Part shown: positions 27,879 through 36,474 of the stretch, one piece after another
Layout: each line of letters begins with the position of its first letter
Position numbering within the stretch: position 1 is the first letter of the stretch
Assembly: GCF_007004655.1 (NCBI RefSeq)
Contig: NZ_ML660087.1
Location: 1-64,000 of the forward strand
Direction of reading: 5' to 3'
DNA length: 64,000 bases
From: Exilibacterium tricleocarpae
GTDB taxonomy: Bacteria > Pseudomonadota > Gammaproteobacteria > Pseudomonadales > Cellvibrionaceae
The notes under the pieces: generated by a model
Told to the model about the DNA's origin: nothing
What the model saw: only the letters and a program-made list of their open reading frames with translations
Database searches by the model: none
Translations under genes and position numbers: made by a program

Positions 27879-28045
27879 TGCTGACTATTTAGCGCTGTCA
27901 GAGCTTATCCTATAAGCCCTGAAATCAAAGCTATATTTTGCTGTTGAAACCAAGTGGGCGTGGTAAATCAATAGCGGCCCTGACAATATATCCCTCTCTG
28001 ACAACCTGTCCTGATGTTCATGGCGATAACAGAGGTCATAGGGTT

Positions 28046-29170
28046 ATGACTATATGTCTGTCTATATTTGCCGGAATAATTTTATATACCTACTTCTTAT
28101 ATCCCTTGCTGCTGTTGGGTGTTGCCAGACTGCCGCACAGAAAAACACGCGCCACACGGGATGCCCCTCTTCCAAAACTGACTTTTATTGTGGCGGCGCA
28201 TAATGCCGAAGCCGCTATCGAGGAAAAAATTCTCAATACGCTTCAGTGTGCCTATCCTGAAGATAAAATTGAGTATATTTTTGTATCTGATGGGTGCACT
28301 GACGAGACGGACAATATTATAAAGAAGTACCCCAGCATACACTTGATCAGCCTCGGGAATCGCCTCGGTAAGGAACAGGCCCTGCGGCAGGCGATAAACT
28401 GTGCTGACAGCGAAGTGCTCTGCTTTTCGGATGTCGGCACGCTTTTGGAGGTAGATGCCCTGGAGAAGCTGGCCACTAATTTCAGTGACCCGGATGTGGG
28501 GGCAGTGAGTTCATATGATCGCTCGCTGAGCGTCGAAACGACACTGGAGAGTATTCATGTGTGGTATGAATTCCTGCTTCGAAAACTGGAATCCGAAATT
28601 TCATCCTGTGTTGGTGTCAGCGGATCATTGTTTTTGGCTAGAATGGACATGTGCAAACTATTAACAACCGATTGTTGCTCTGATCTTGCCATCACTTTTA
28701 TTTGCGTGAAGCATAACTATCGCTCTGTCTTGGAAAAATCCGCTTATGGTTACTACAGTAATACAACTTCGGTAAAGCAGGAGTTTTCGAGGAAGAAGAG
28801 GACAATAGTCCACGGAATCAACGCCGTGATTAAGCACAAAGAAGTTTTGTCTGTGTTCAAATACGGATTTTTTTCCTGGCAGGTATTGAGTCATAAGATA
28901 CTGCGCTGGTTATCACCTGTTGCATTTATGGTGGTCTTGTTTTTGTCGGGCGTAAAATTTTTTGAAGGGCTGGACTTACGTTGGCTGGCATCTGGCGGCT
29001 ATGGTGTGCTATTGATGGCGTTGCTTGCGATTACCGCAATGGTATTTCTTAAGCGTCTGCGCACAAATACATGGTTGTTCTTTGCGTATAACACCGCCTT
29101 GCTTGCCGCCCTCATCGATGTGATGAGGAGAAAGAAACTCACGGTTTGGCAGCCGACCGAACGCCGGTGA
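28046..29170 (+). CDS. Membrane-bound family 2 glycosyltransferase
   Basis: 374 residues from the ATG at 28046; a longer frame from 27938 lacks a signal and reads poorly. N-terminal membrane segment (1-27), then a GT-A fold: LTFIVAAHNAEAAIEEKI (about 45-62), the nucleotide-sugar motif VSDGCTDET, the DxD-like FSDVGTLLE, and GVSGSLFLAR near the acceptor site. At the C-terminus three hydrophobic segments follow (LRWLSPVAFMVVLFLSG; YGVLLMALLAITAMVFL; WLFFAYNTALLAALIDV). The layout matches processive or lipid-linked sugar transferases of exopolysaccharide pathways. Low GC, next to a PhyH gene with a 30-base gap. Sugar and acceptor unknown. Confidence 0.88.
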   Translation: MTICLSIFAGIILYTYFLYPLLLLGVARLPHRKTRATRDAPLPKLTFIVAAHNAEAAIEEKILNTLQCAYPEDKIEYIFVSDGCTDETDNIIKKYPSIHLISLGNRLGKEQALRQAINCADSEVLCFSDVGTLLEVDALEKLATNFSDPDVGAVSSYDRSLSVETTLESIHVWYEFLLRKLESEISSCVGVSGSLFLARMDMCKLLTTDCCSDLAITFICVKHNYRSVLEKSAYGYYSNTTSVKQEFSRKKRTIVHGINAVIKHKEVLSVFKYGFFSWQVLSHKILRWLSPVAFMVVLFLSGVKFFEGLDLRWLASGGYGVLLMALLAITAMVFLKRLRTNTWLFFAYNTALLAALIDVMRRKKLTVWQPTERR

Positions 29171-29200
29171 ATTCAATGATATTCAATATGTGAGAATAAA

Positions 29201-29938
29201 ATGGAACGCTTGCAGGAAGCCAAAAAAGATCTCTATAAAAAAGGCTACGTGCATCTGGCCCAGGTGTTGCCGGAGGCTTCTGTAGCGGATGGTCGGGTAT
29301 TGCTCGATAGGCTGTTTGCCGATCACTGTGGTATTGCAGCTAAATATGCCACCCGGCACGCCTCGTCCCTCGAGCAGGCAACTGCTGAAATTCAGGAAAT
29401 TAATCATGTGCTGGCGCTGGTTCCGAAAATGAAGCAAACATCGCTATATGCCCAGTGTCGGGCACTGGCCGGTGTACTTTTGGGGCGGCGGGCATACTAT
29501 TCGTTCGACCATGCCATCTACAAGCCCCCTAAGAGCGGGGCTGTTTCCTGGCATCAGGATCAAGCTTATAAAAGCACAGTAAAGAAAATGCAAAGCATTC
29601 ATATGTGGGTGCCTTTGCACGACGTGCCACTGCGAGCGGGGGCCCTGCAGTATGTGCCCTACAGCCACTTGCAGGCGCTAAAGGCGCACCGGCGCCATAA
29701 AGATACGGGAACTTTGTTTGTCGATGCCGATGTCGAGAGTAATTCCCCGATCAGCAAGTGCGCGGCAAAAATGGGTGATATTGTTGTGCATCTGCCAAAC
29801 ACGCTGCACAGCAGCCTGCCTAACCTGTCGAGGCAGACCCGCAAGGCCTGGATACTTCACTTTAGCCCCTACGGGAGATTCGAGATGTACTTGCCCCATA
29901 ACATTCTGCACGGTCTGAGGCGCAGACTTATGGCCTAA
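29201..29938 (+). CDS. Phytanoyl-CoA dioxygenase (PhyH) family protein
   Basis: 245 residues. The Fe(II) facial triad is visible: His118 and Asp120 in SWHQDQAY and His203 in LPNTLHSSLPN; Arg211 or Arg214 (SRQTRKAW) would bind 2-oxoglutarate. The core runs from FDHAIYKPP to ILHFSPYGRF. Members hydroxylate fatty acyl chains, small natural products or sugars. Lying directly behind a glycosyltransferase, it may hydroxylate a lipid or glycan made by the same cassette; that is inferred from context. No terminator was seen before the slyD remnant at 29971. Confidence 0.88.
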   Translation: MERLQEAKKDLYKKGYVHLAQVLPEASVADGRVLLDRLFADHCGIAAKYATRHASSLEQATAEIQEINHVLALVPKMKQTSLYAQCRALAGVLLGRRAYYSFDHAIYKPPKSGAVSWHQDQAYKSTVKKMQSIHMWVPLHDVPLRAGALQYVPYSHLQALKAHRRHKDTGTLFVDADVESNSPISKCAAKMGDIVVHLPNTLHSSLPNLSRQTRKAWILHFSPYGRFEMYLPHNILHGLRRRLMA

Positions 29939-29970
29939 AGTTTGCTCTAGGGTTGGCTAATGGGAACACT

Positions 29971-30028
29971 GGTTAATGGGAATGCTCGCAACCGCCGGCG
30001 TATAGCACGTGGCCGTGTTACAGTTTTT
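29971..30028 (-). pseudogene. Remnant of the slyD 3' end (direct repeat of 44667-44724)
   Basis: 58 bases about 84% identical, in the same orientation, to the last codons of slyD at 44667-44724. Read on the minus strand in the slyD frame it gives a stop followed by HGHVLYAGGCEHSH and a final stop, against HGHVHSAGGCGHSH in the intact gene. The similarity fades beyond about 30028. The two copies bracket a 14.6-kb accessory block. Confidence 0.8.
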
Positions 30029-30116
30029 CCCTCGGGCTTTTCCGATTTTTGCCGCATGCAACGAGTTCGAGATTTTTGTGCGCGAGTTCCGCGGCCGGCT
30101 GTGCTGCTCGGTTAAC

Positions 30117-30962
30117 TTACTTATTGAAACCCCGTCGATAACTACCGGGCGTGATCCCCAGCTTTTGACGAAAAATATCCGTCATATGGCTCTGCGAGGC
30201 GAACCCGCTGCTGTAGGCCACACCTGCCAGTGATAACTCGCTATGCGACAATAAACGTCTCGCCAATCCGATGCGGCGTTCCAAAATGTACTGGTAAGGA
30301 CTCTGGCCCGTCGTGGTCTTGAACAAACGTGTAAAGGTAAACAAAGGCATATTGACTTCGGCAGCGAGATCGCGGATAGAAATTCCATCCCCCAGGCGGT
30401 TATCGATCTGTTCAATAATCTGTTTTAACGTGTCGTCACTTAGGCGGCGGGGAAGGCAATCTTTGTCGCCCTGCTGATCTATCGCCGTTACTGCATGGGT
30501 GAGCAGCACGCTGGCCAGTGCTTCGAGATAGATGGGCCCGGTGTAATGAGGCGCTAGCATATGACGACGAAGGGATTGGGCCGTCATGGGAATATCCGGG
30601 TCGCTGTAGCCAATGACAGGCCTGGTATGCCCCTTCTGATTGTAAAGACTGTATAGCCGGAGATCTTTAAGATGTGATGTGGCAACCGAGATGTAAATGT
30701 GCTCGATGGCAGCCGTTTGTCGAACTTTAACGTGGCTGCCCGGCGGCAGAAACGTCATAGTAAATGGGCATCTGCTGTGGCACAACCGACTACCGCGATG
30801 ATCTGTCACCGATAATTTGCCCAAAGCGAGTGGAATAAGCAGTGCGCAGTGCTGCATGCCCATCTCCACGACAAAGGGCTTGGCCCGGGTGATGGCGACC
30901 AACACATTGTCACTCGCCATGGAGATGAGAGAGTCCGGCAAGCCTTGCAACATTTCTGACAT
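30117..30962 (-). CDS. AraC-family transcriptional regulator
   Basis: 281 residues from the ATG at 30962, which has AGAGGA upstream; a TTG at 30992 is the alternative. The N-terminal part (1-170) is a sensor domain with no recognised ligand motif. The C-terminal 100 residues contain the two helix-turn-helix units: ISIRDLAAEVNMPLFTFTRLFK and LAGVAYSSGFASQSHMTDIFRQ, then the ending GITPGSYRR. It is divergent from the isochorismatase-amidohydrolase operon over a 447-base region and is its likely regulator. Confidence 0.88.
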   Translation of the reverse strand: MSEMLQGLPDSLISMASDNVLVAITRAKPFVVEMGMQHCALLIPLALGKLSVTDHRGSRLCHSRCPFTMTFLPPGSHVKVRQTAAIEHIYISVATSHLKDLRLYSLYNQKGHTRPVIGYSDPDIPMTAQSLRRHMLAPHYTGPIYLEALASVLLTHAVTAIDQQGDKDCLPRRLSDDTLKQIIEQIDNRLGDGISIRDLAAEVNMPLFTFTRLFKTTTGQSPYQYILERRIGLARRLLSHSELSLAGVAYSSGFASQSHMTDIFRQKLGITPGSYRRGFNK

Positions 30963-31409
30963 CAAACAGATCCTCTCTGCGCTTGCAAACAAATAGCGAT
31001 CCAGGCGTCAACACACTCCCCTGTCCCGGAAAGTGCCCGATCAATATACCGTAATTGTTATCCAGGTCACTGCCGGTGTCTTACATGCATTTGCCAGTTA
31101 CAGGTTTTGTGTGGAGCGAATCATTGACACCCGCTGATGGCGGCCTTTTTAGAGAAGCAAAAAAATGACTAACGGGCGATGCTTAGTCAATAGAACTGCA
31201 GGCAATAGGTCTTTGAAAAAAAACCGCACTTTTCCAGTGGTGATCCACAGACATCGACAGGCAGGCAGGCAAGATCACAGAACCGTTTTTTTTCTGAAAG
31301 ACTTTGGCGATGCCGGGCATAGACACTACACGCTGCAAATCCGGTGACATGAACGCATCGGGTTTGCACAAACAGCGACAATGACACTACAAAGTTATGG
31401 AGATCTAAC
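30963..31409. promoter_or_regulatory. Divergent control region between araC-type gene and catabolic operon
   Basis: 447 bases between two outward-reading starts, so it must hold both promoters and probably AraC-type half-sites. I could not define the sites by eye. A short frame inside (31165-31347) has no convincing start signal. Confidence 0.4.
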
Positions 31410-32090
31410 ATGGACAACCAGCTTGAATTGTTAACCCCCGATAACTCACAAATGATATTTATCGACCACCAGCCACAGATGGCCTTTGGCGTGCAGTCAA
31501 TAGATCGCCAGATTCTCAAAAACAATGTTGTGGCACTTGCCAAAGCAGCCAAACTTTTTAGTATTCCCACCACGATAAGCACTGTGGAAACGGAAGCGTT
31601 TTCCGGACACACCTACCCGGAGCTGCTGGAGGTTTTTCCCGATAAGGAGATTCTCGAACGTACATCGATGAACTCCTGGGACGACCAGAAAGTGCGCGAT
31701 GCGTTGGCGAAGGCGGGCCGCAAAAAAGTCGTCGTCTCCGGCCTGTGGACGGGTATCTGCAACTGTATGTTCGCACTTTCGGCGATGGCCGAAGGCGGCT
31801 ATGAGGTTTATATGGTGGCCGACGCCTCGGGTGACACATCGCCATTGGCGCAGGACTTGGCCATGCAGCGGGTGAACCAGGCCGGTGCGATATCAACCAC
31901 GACGATACAGACCATGTTGGAGTGGCAGCGTGACTGGGCACGCCGCAGTAGCTACGACGGTTTACTGGATATCATACGCGAGCACGGCGGTGCTTACGGT
32001 ATGGGTGTGGATTACGCCTATACCATGGTGCACAAAGCCAAGGAGCGTGTGGAACACGGCCCGCGACTCGATCCGGTTGCGGCGGGTTAA
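31410..32090 (+). CDS. Isochorismatase-family hydrolase, YcaC type
   Basis: 226 residues, with GGAG before the ATG. Catalytic residues of the cysteine hydrolase family are present: Asp19 (IFIDHQPQM) and the nucleophile Cys117 in SGLWTGICNCMFALSAMAEGGYEV, the place where other members have T-x-x-C. RTSMNSWDDQKVRDAL and the long C-terminus match YcaC-like proteins. These cleave small amides or related C-N bonds, with natural substrates mostly unknown. First gene of a block that continues with two amidohydrolases, Dps, an exporter and two XapX proteins, all in one direction. Confidence 0.9.
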   Translation: MDNQLELLTPDNSQMIFIDHQPQMAFGVQSIDRQILKNNVVALAKAAKLFSIPTTISTVETEAFSGHTYPELLEVFPDKEILERTSMNSWDDQKVRDALAKAGRKKVVVSGLWTGICNCMFALSAMAEGGYEVYMVADASGDTSPLAQDLAMQRVNQAGAISTTTIQTMLEWQRDWARRSSYDGLLDIIREHGGAYGMGVDYAYTMVHKAKERVEHGPRLDPVAAG

Positions 32091-32216
32091 ATACCGGCAC
32101 TGTCACTTTGCGCGGCGTTCGAGGCCAATCGCGGGAGACACGCGATGGAACCGTTGTCCGTCTGACGATATCTTTTTTTGAATTTAGGTTGCAGCCCACC
32201 TTTTGAAGGAGTGCTT

Positions 32217-34082
32217 ATGGCTGACAAACCCCTGCCACAACGCAGTCTCTCGCGCCGCGAGCTTCTTTCTTACTCCGGCGCGGCCGCTGCCACAACCCTG
32301 GTACCGGGACTCGGTGTTCCGCCGGTGGGTGCCGACGCTCATAACGGTGCCGACCTGATCGTGACCGACGCCAATATCCTCACCCTCGACCCGGCGCGTC
32401 CGCGGGCACAAGCGCTGGCGGTCAAAAACGGATTGATTCAGGCCGTCGGTAGCAATAGTGACATATTGGCACTCAAAGGCCGGCGCAGCGAGGTGCTGTC
32501 CGCCGCCGGCAAGACGGTGATCCCCGGTCTCAACGACAGCCATATGCATCCCACCCGCGCCGGGCGTTTCTATGCCCTGGAACTGCGCTGGGATGGCGTC
32601 GACTCTCTCGAGCGCGGGCTTGGGATGATTCGCGAACAAGCTGGCAGGACGCCGCGGGATCAGTGGGTTCGCGTTATTGGCGGCTGGTCGCCGTATCAGT
32701 TTGCCGAACGGCGTATGCCGACACCGGAGGAGCTTACCCGAGCGGCTCCCGGTACACCCGTTTACGTGCTTTACCTGTACAGCCAGGGCTTTCTCAACAA
32801 AGCGGCGGTGGAGCGCCTGGGCCTGGGACCGCATACGCTGACCCCACCCGGCACTGCCTATGAATTTACCGCCGATGGCGGCGCTATCATTCACGCCCGC
32901 CCCAATCCCGACCTGCTCTACGGTACCATCGGCGCTCTGCCGTCGATGTCGGCGGCAGAGCAGGCAACGTCTACAAAGCATTTTTACCGTGAGTTGAATC
33001 GCTTTGGGCTAACCAGCGTAATTGACGCCGGCGGCGGCGGACATAAATTCCCACTTGACTACAAGGGTTCCGACATATTGGCGGAAACCGGCGAACTGTC
33101 GGTGCGTATCTCCAAGTACCTGTTTCCACAGAACAAGGGTCGGGAGCTTGCAGAGTTTCAGCAATGGACACGGCAGTGGCAAGTGGGAATCAACCGCGCG
33201 CAGTCGATTATGAATGCCTACGTATTACAGGGTGGTGGCGAATTCCTGGTGTGGTCGGCCGGTGACTACGAAAACTTTCTTGCCGATCGCCCCGATATCA
33301 CGACGCGCGAGGGCTGGCGGCCACAGCTTTTGGCTGTGACTCGTCATCTGCTCGAGAACCGCTGGCCGTTGCGTATTCATGCGACCTATGATCAGTCGAT
33401 CAACCATATCCTCAACGTGTTTGAAGATGCACACGCCCGCGAGGTCGCTGCCGGCCGTCGCGGTTTTGCCGGTATCCGCTGGGCCATCGATCACGGTGAA
33501 ACCCTGCAACGCCCGACCTTGCAACGCATCAAAGCCCTTGGCGGCGGTATGGCGATGCAGGCACGCATGGCTTATGCCGGGGAGTATTTCCTGAATCGCT
33601 ACGGCAAGAACATAACTCGCAATACGCCACCGCTGCGCGACGTGATCGAAGCGGGTTTGCCGCTGGGGCTGGGTTCGGATGCCACTCGCGTCGCCAGCTA
33701 CAACCCCTGGTTGACCCTGTACTGGGCCACTACCGGTAAAAGCGTGGGCGGAACCGCATTGCACGGTCGCAAGCAGCGCCTGACGCGAGAAGAGGCCTTG
33801 TTTCATCACACCGTCGGTTCTGCCTGGTTTAGCCAGGAAGAGGTGCTGAAAGGGCGCCTCAAGCCCGGTCAATTTGCTGACTTCGCCATCTTGAATGCGC
33901 CCTATCTCGAGGTGGCCGATGAGGATTTGCGCCATATCGAAAGCGAACTGACAGTAATGAACGGGAAATCCGTTTACGGTGCCGGTAAGTTTGCCGATCT
34001 CATATCGCCGCCCGATCCCATCCAGCCGCAATGGTCACCGGTACGCACTTACGGCGGCTATCAGTCCGGGGGACTATCATGA
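32217..34082 (+). CDS. Amidohydrolase 3 (YtcJ-like) family protein with Tat signal
   Basis: 621 residues from the ATG at 32217 (GAAGGA at 7 bases). The N-terminus has a twin-arginine motif, SLSRRELLSYSG (Arg13-Arg14), and a hydrophobic stretch, so the folded enzyme should reach the periplasm. Then: IVTDANILTLD, the metal-binding PGLNDSHMHPTRAG (HxH), IHATYDQS, AIDHGET and LGLGSDATRVASYNPW. YtcJ-type enzymes are metal-dependent amidases of the composite-domain family. Its stop overlaps the next gene by 4 bases, and the two are paralogues over nearly their whole length. Confidence 0.9.
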   Translation: MADKPLPQRSLSRRELLSYSGAAAATTLVPGLGVPPVGADAHNGADLIVTDANILTLDPARPRAQALAVKNGLIQAVGSNSDILALKGRRSEVLSAAGKTVIPGLNDSHMHPTRAGRFYALELRWDGVDSLERGLGMIREQAGRTPRDQWVRVIGGWSPYQFAERRMPTPEELTRAAPGTPVYVLYLYSQGFLNKAAVERLGLGPHTLTPPGTAYEFTADGGAIIHARPNPDLLYGTIGALPSMSAAEQATSTKHFYRELNRFGLTSVIDAGGGGHKFPLDYKGSDILAETGELSVRISKYLFPQNKGRELAEFQQWTRQWQVGINRAQSIMNAYVLQGGGEFLVWSAGDYENFLADRPDITTREGWRPQLLAVTRHLLENRWPLRIHATYDQSINHILNVFEDAHAREVAAGRRGFAGIRWAIDHGETLQRPTLQRIKALGGGMAMQARMAYAGEYFLNRYGKNITRNTPPLRDVIEAGLPLGLGSDATRVASYNPWLTLYWATTGKSVGGTALHGRKQRLTREEALFHHTVGSAWFSQEEVLKGRLKPGQFADFAILNAPYLEVADEDLRHIESELTVMNGKSVYGAGKFADLISPPDPIQPQWSPVRTYGGYQSGGLS

Positions 34083-35902
34083 CAGACCTGATTCTATATA
34101 ACGGCAAGATCACCACCTTGGATCGCACTCAACCGGAGGTCAGCGCGCTGGCCATCTCCGCTGGTCGCATTGACGAACTGGGAAGCGATGCCGAGATCCT
34201 CGGCGCAGCAGCACCGGGTACAAACAGGATAGATCTCAAGGGGCGGCGTGCGATTCCGGGATTAAACGACAGCCATACACATCTAATTCGCGGCGGTTTG
34301 TCTTTCAATATGGAACTGCGTTGGGAGGGCATCCCCTCTCTTGCCGATGCACTGGCGCGCCTTAAACAACAGGCACAACGCACACCGCCACCCCAGTGGG
34401 TGCGCGTAGTCGGCGGCTGGTCGGAATTTCAGTTTGCCGAACGGCGTATGCCAACACTCAAGGAAATCAACACCGCTGCGCCGGAAACGCCGGTGTTTAT
34501 CCTCCATCTATACGGCCGCGCTTTGCTCAATCGCGCGGCACTGCATGCCCTGGGATTCAACCGTGACACCCCTGACCCGCCGGGGGGTGTCATAGAGCGG
34601 GATCCGAGCGGCAATCCCACTGGCCTGCTACTGGCAAAACCGTCCGCCCTGATTCTTTATTCCACCCTCGGGCAGGCGCCGGCTTTACCGCTGGCCGACC
34701 AGTTGAATTCCACCCGTCACTATATGCGCGAGATGAACAGGCTGGGTATTACCAGTGTTATTGACGCGGGAGGCGGCGGTCAGAACTACCCGCAGGACTA
34801 TGAGGTCATTCAGCAGCTGCACGATAGAGATGAATTAACTGTGCGCATCGCCTACAACCTGTTTGCGCAAAAGGCCGGCACCGAATTGTCCGACTATGAG
34901 CGCTGGGTGGCAATGACGGAGCCGGGCGCCGGCGATGCCTACCTGCGTATGAACGGCGCGGGTGAGAACCTGGTCTGGTCGGCGGCTGATTTCGAAAACT
35001 TTTTGCAGCCCCGGCCTGATTTGCGCCCCGCCATGGAAGACGAACTTGAAAAAGTGGTGAGCCTGCTTGCAGATAATGCCTGGCCATTTCGTATCCATGC
35101 CACCTATGACGAAAGCATCGAGCGCTTCCTGACGGTATTCGAGCGCGTGCATGGCCGGCAACCCTTGCAGACACGTTTCATTATTGACCATGCTGAAACC
35201 ATCAGCGTGCGCAATATCGAGCGTATTCAGGCATTGGGCGGCGGTATCGCGATTCAGCACCGTATGGCTTTTCAAGGTGAGTATTTTGTCGAGCGCTACG
35301 GTGCAACGGCAGCCGAGGCCACGCCGCCGGTCGCAGCCATGCTCGAGCGCGGTGTGCCGGTTGGCGCTGGTACCGACGCCACGCGGGTCGCCAGCTATGA
35401 TCCCTGGGTCTCCTTGTACTGGCTGGTATCGGGCAAAACCCTCGGCGGCCTGACACTCTACCCCGAGAGCAGGCGCCTGGATCGCGAAACGGCCTTGTAT
35501 CTGTGGACAGCCGGCTCGGCCTGGTTCTCGGGCGAGCAGCGTGTCAAGGGCAGGCTGAGTCCCGGCAGCTACGCTGATTTAGCGGTGTTGTCTGATGATT
35601 ACTTTGGTGTTGCCACCGAGGATATTCGCTCCATAGTCTCGGTGCTGACACTTGTCGATGGTCGCATTGTCTATGCGGCGGATGATTATTCCAGCCTTTC
35701 GCCGCCGCCGTTGCCGGTGTCCCCGGACTGGTCACCGGCGGGTCTCCGGGGCGGCACTTATCGGCAGACCGATGCACAGGCACACCGTACCGATCTGCAT
35801 CACGCTTGCGCGCTACACAGTCATCGCAGTGGCGCGCCGGCCCGACCCACCGCGGCCGACGCGTTTTGGGGGGCGCACGGTTGTTCCTGTTTCGTGTTTT
35901 AG
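34079..35902 (+). CDS. Amidohydrolase 3 (YtcJ-like) family protein, cytoplasmic paralogue
   Basis: 607 residues; the ATG at 34079 overlaps the previous stop (ATGA). It has no signal peptide. Same motifs as its neighbour: PGLNDSHTHLIRGG, RWVxGG-like VVGGWSEFQFAERRMPT, IHATYDES, IDHAET and GAGTDATRVASYDPW. The two share long blocks, so they arose by duplication, with one now exported and one kept inside. This copy has about 40 extra C-terminal residues ending in HHACALHSH and GAHGCSCFVF, with His and Cys spaced as in a metal site. The substrate is unknown, probably an N-acylated or N-formyl-type amide. Confidence 0.9.
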   Translation: MTDLILYNGKITTLDRTQPEVSALAISAGRIDELGSDAEILGAAAPGTNRIDLKGRRAIPGLNDSHTHLIRGGLSFNMELRWEGIPSLADALARLKQQAQRTPPPQWVRVVGGWSEFQFAERRMPTLKEINTAAPETPVFILHLYGRALLNRAALHALGFNRDTPDPPGGVIERDPSGNPTGLLLAKPSALILYSTLGQAPALPLADQLNSTRHYMREMNRLGITSVIDAGGGGQNYPQDYEVIQQLHDRDELTVRIAYNLFAQKAGTELSDYERWVAMTEPGAGDAYLRMNGAGENLVWSAADFENFLQPRPDLRPAMEDELEKVVSLLADNAWPFRIHATYDESIERFLTVFERVHGRQPLQTRFIIDHAETISVRNIERIQALGGGIAIQHRMAFQGEYFVERYGATAAEATPPVAAMLERGVPVGAGTDATRVASYDPWVSLYWLVSGKTLGGLTLYPESRRLDRETALYLWTAGSAWFSGEQRVKGRLSPGSYADLAVLSDDYFGVATEDIRSIVSVLTLVDGRIVYAADDYSSLSPPPLPVSPDWSPAGLRGGTYRQTDAQAHRTDLHHACALHSHRSGAPARPTAADAFWGAHGCSCFVF

Positions 35903-35947
35903 CGCCCTTAAATCTGACACCGTGATAAACCTGTAAGGAGAGCCATC

Positions 35948-36436
35948 ATGATCTACGAAACCCGCCACGGGCTGGCGGCGGATGTCCGCCGGCAAGTTAT
36001 CCGCATTCTGCAGGCGGCGCTGACCGACGCGCTGGATGTGAGACTCGCAGTCAAGCAGGCTCATTGGAACGTCAAGGGCGAGCAGTTTATTGCACTGCAT
36101 GAGCTGTTTGACAGCTTTGTGACACCGCTCGACGACGAAATCGACACTATTGCCGAACGCATCGCGACGCTGGGAGGCGCGCCCGACGGTATCGCACAGA
36201 GTGTAGTTGCCGGCACCACCTTGTCGGCTTACCCCAAGGATATCACCGATGGTGGCGCGCACTTGGCGGCGCTTGCCGAGCGCTTCGCCGCACTTGGCAA
36301 TCGCTTGCGCGACGCCATTGATCAGAGTGCTGATCTTGGCGACGCGGATACCGCCGATTTGTTTACCGCAGCGTCACGCCTGCTGGATAAATCGCTGTGG
36401 TTGCTCGAAGCGCATCTGCAGGGTCCATCGGGTTGA
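35948..36436 (+). CDS. dps: Dps-family ferritin-like DNA-protection protein
   Basis: 162 residues. The ferroxidase ligands of Dps are all conserved at the same spacing as in E. coli: His39, His51, Asp55, Asp66 and Glu70 (AHWNVKGEQFIALHELFDSF then DDEIDTIAERI). Dps assembles into a 12-mer that oxidises Fe(II) with hydrogen peroxide and shields DNA. A strong AAGGAG lies upstream. Its position inside a catabolic cluster suggests that the pathway makes peroxide or occurs under oxidative stress; inferred. Its last codons lie within the first copy of a 16-bp repeat. Confidence 0.93.
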   Translation: MIYETRHGLAADVRRQVIRILQAALTDALDVRLAVKQAHWNVKGEQFIALHELFDSFVTPLDDEIDTIAERIATLGGAPDGIAQSVVAGTTLSAYPKDITDGGAHLAALAERFAALGNRLRDAIDQSADLGDADTADLFTAASRLLDKSLWLLEAHLQGPSG

Positions 36437-36470
36437 GAGTCCATCGGGTTAAGAGTCCATCGGGTTAAGC
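36423..36470. repeat. Three tandem 16-bp units at the end of dps
   Basis: gtccatcgggttgaga, gtccatcgggttaaga and gtccatcgggttaagc follow head to tail (36423-36438, 36439-36454, 36455-36470). The first holds the dps stop codon, and the last ends 4 bases before the next start codon, so the unit sets the gap between dps and the exporter gene. Confidence 0.9.
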
Positions 36471-36474
36471 CGTT

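Noticed and set aside
31165-31347. Short frame in the divergent AraC control region
   Set aside because: No convincing start signal, arginine/histidine-rich, and overlaps the expected promoter.
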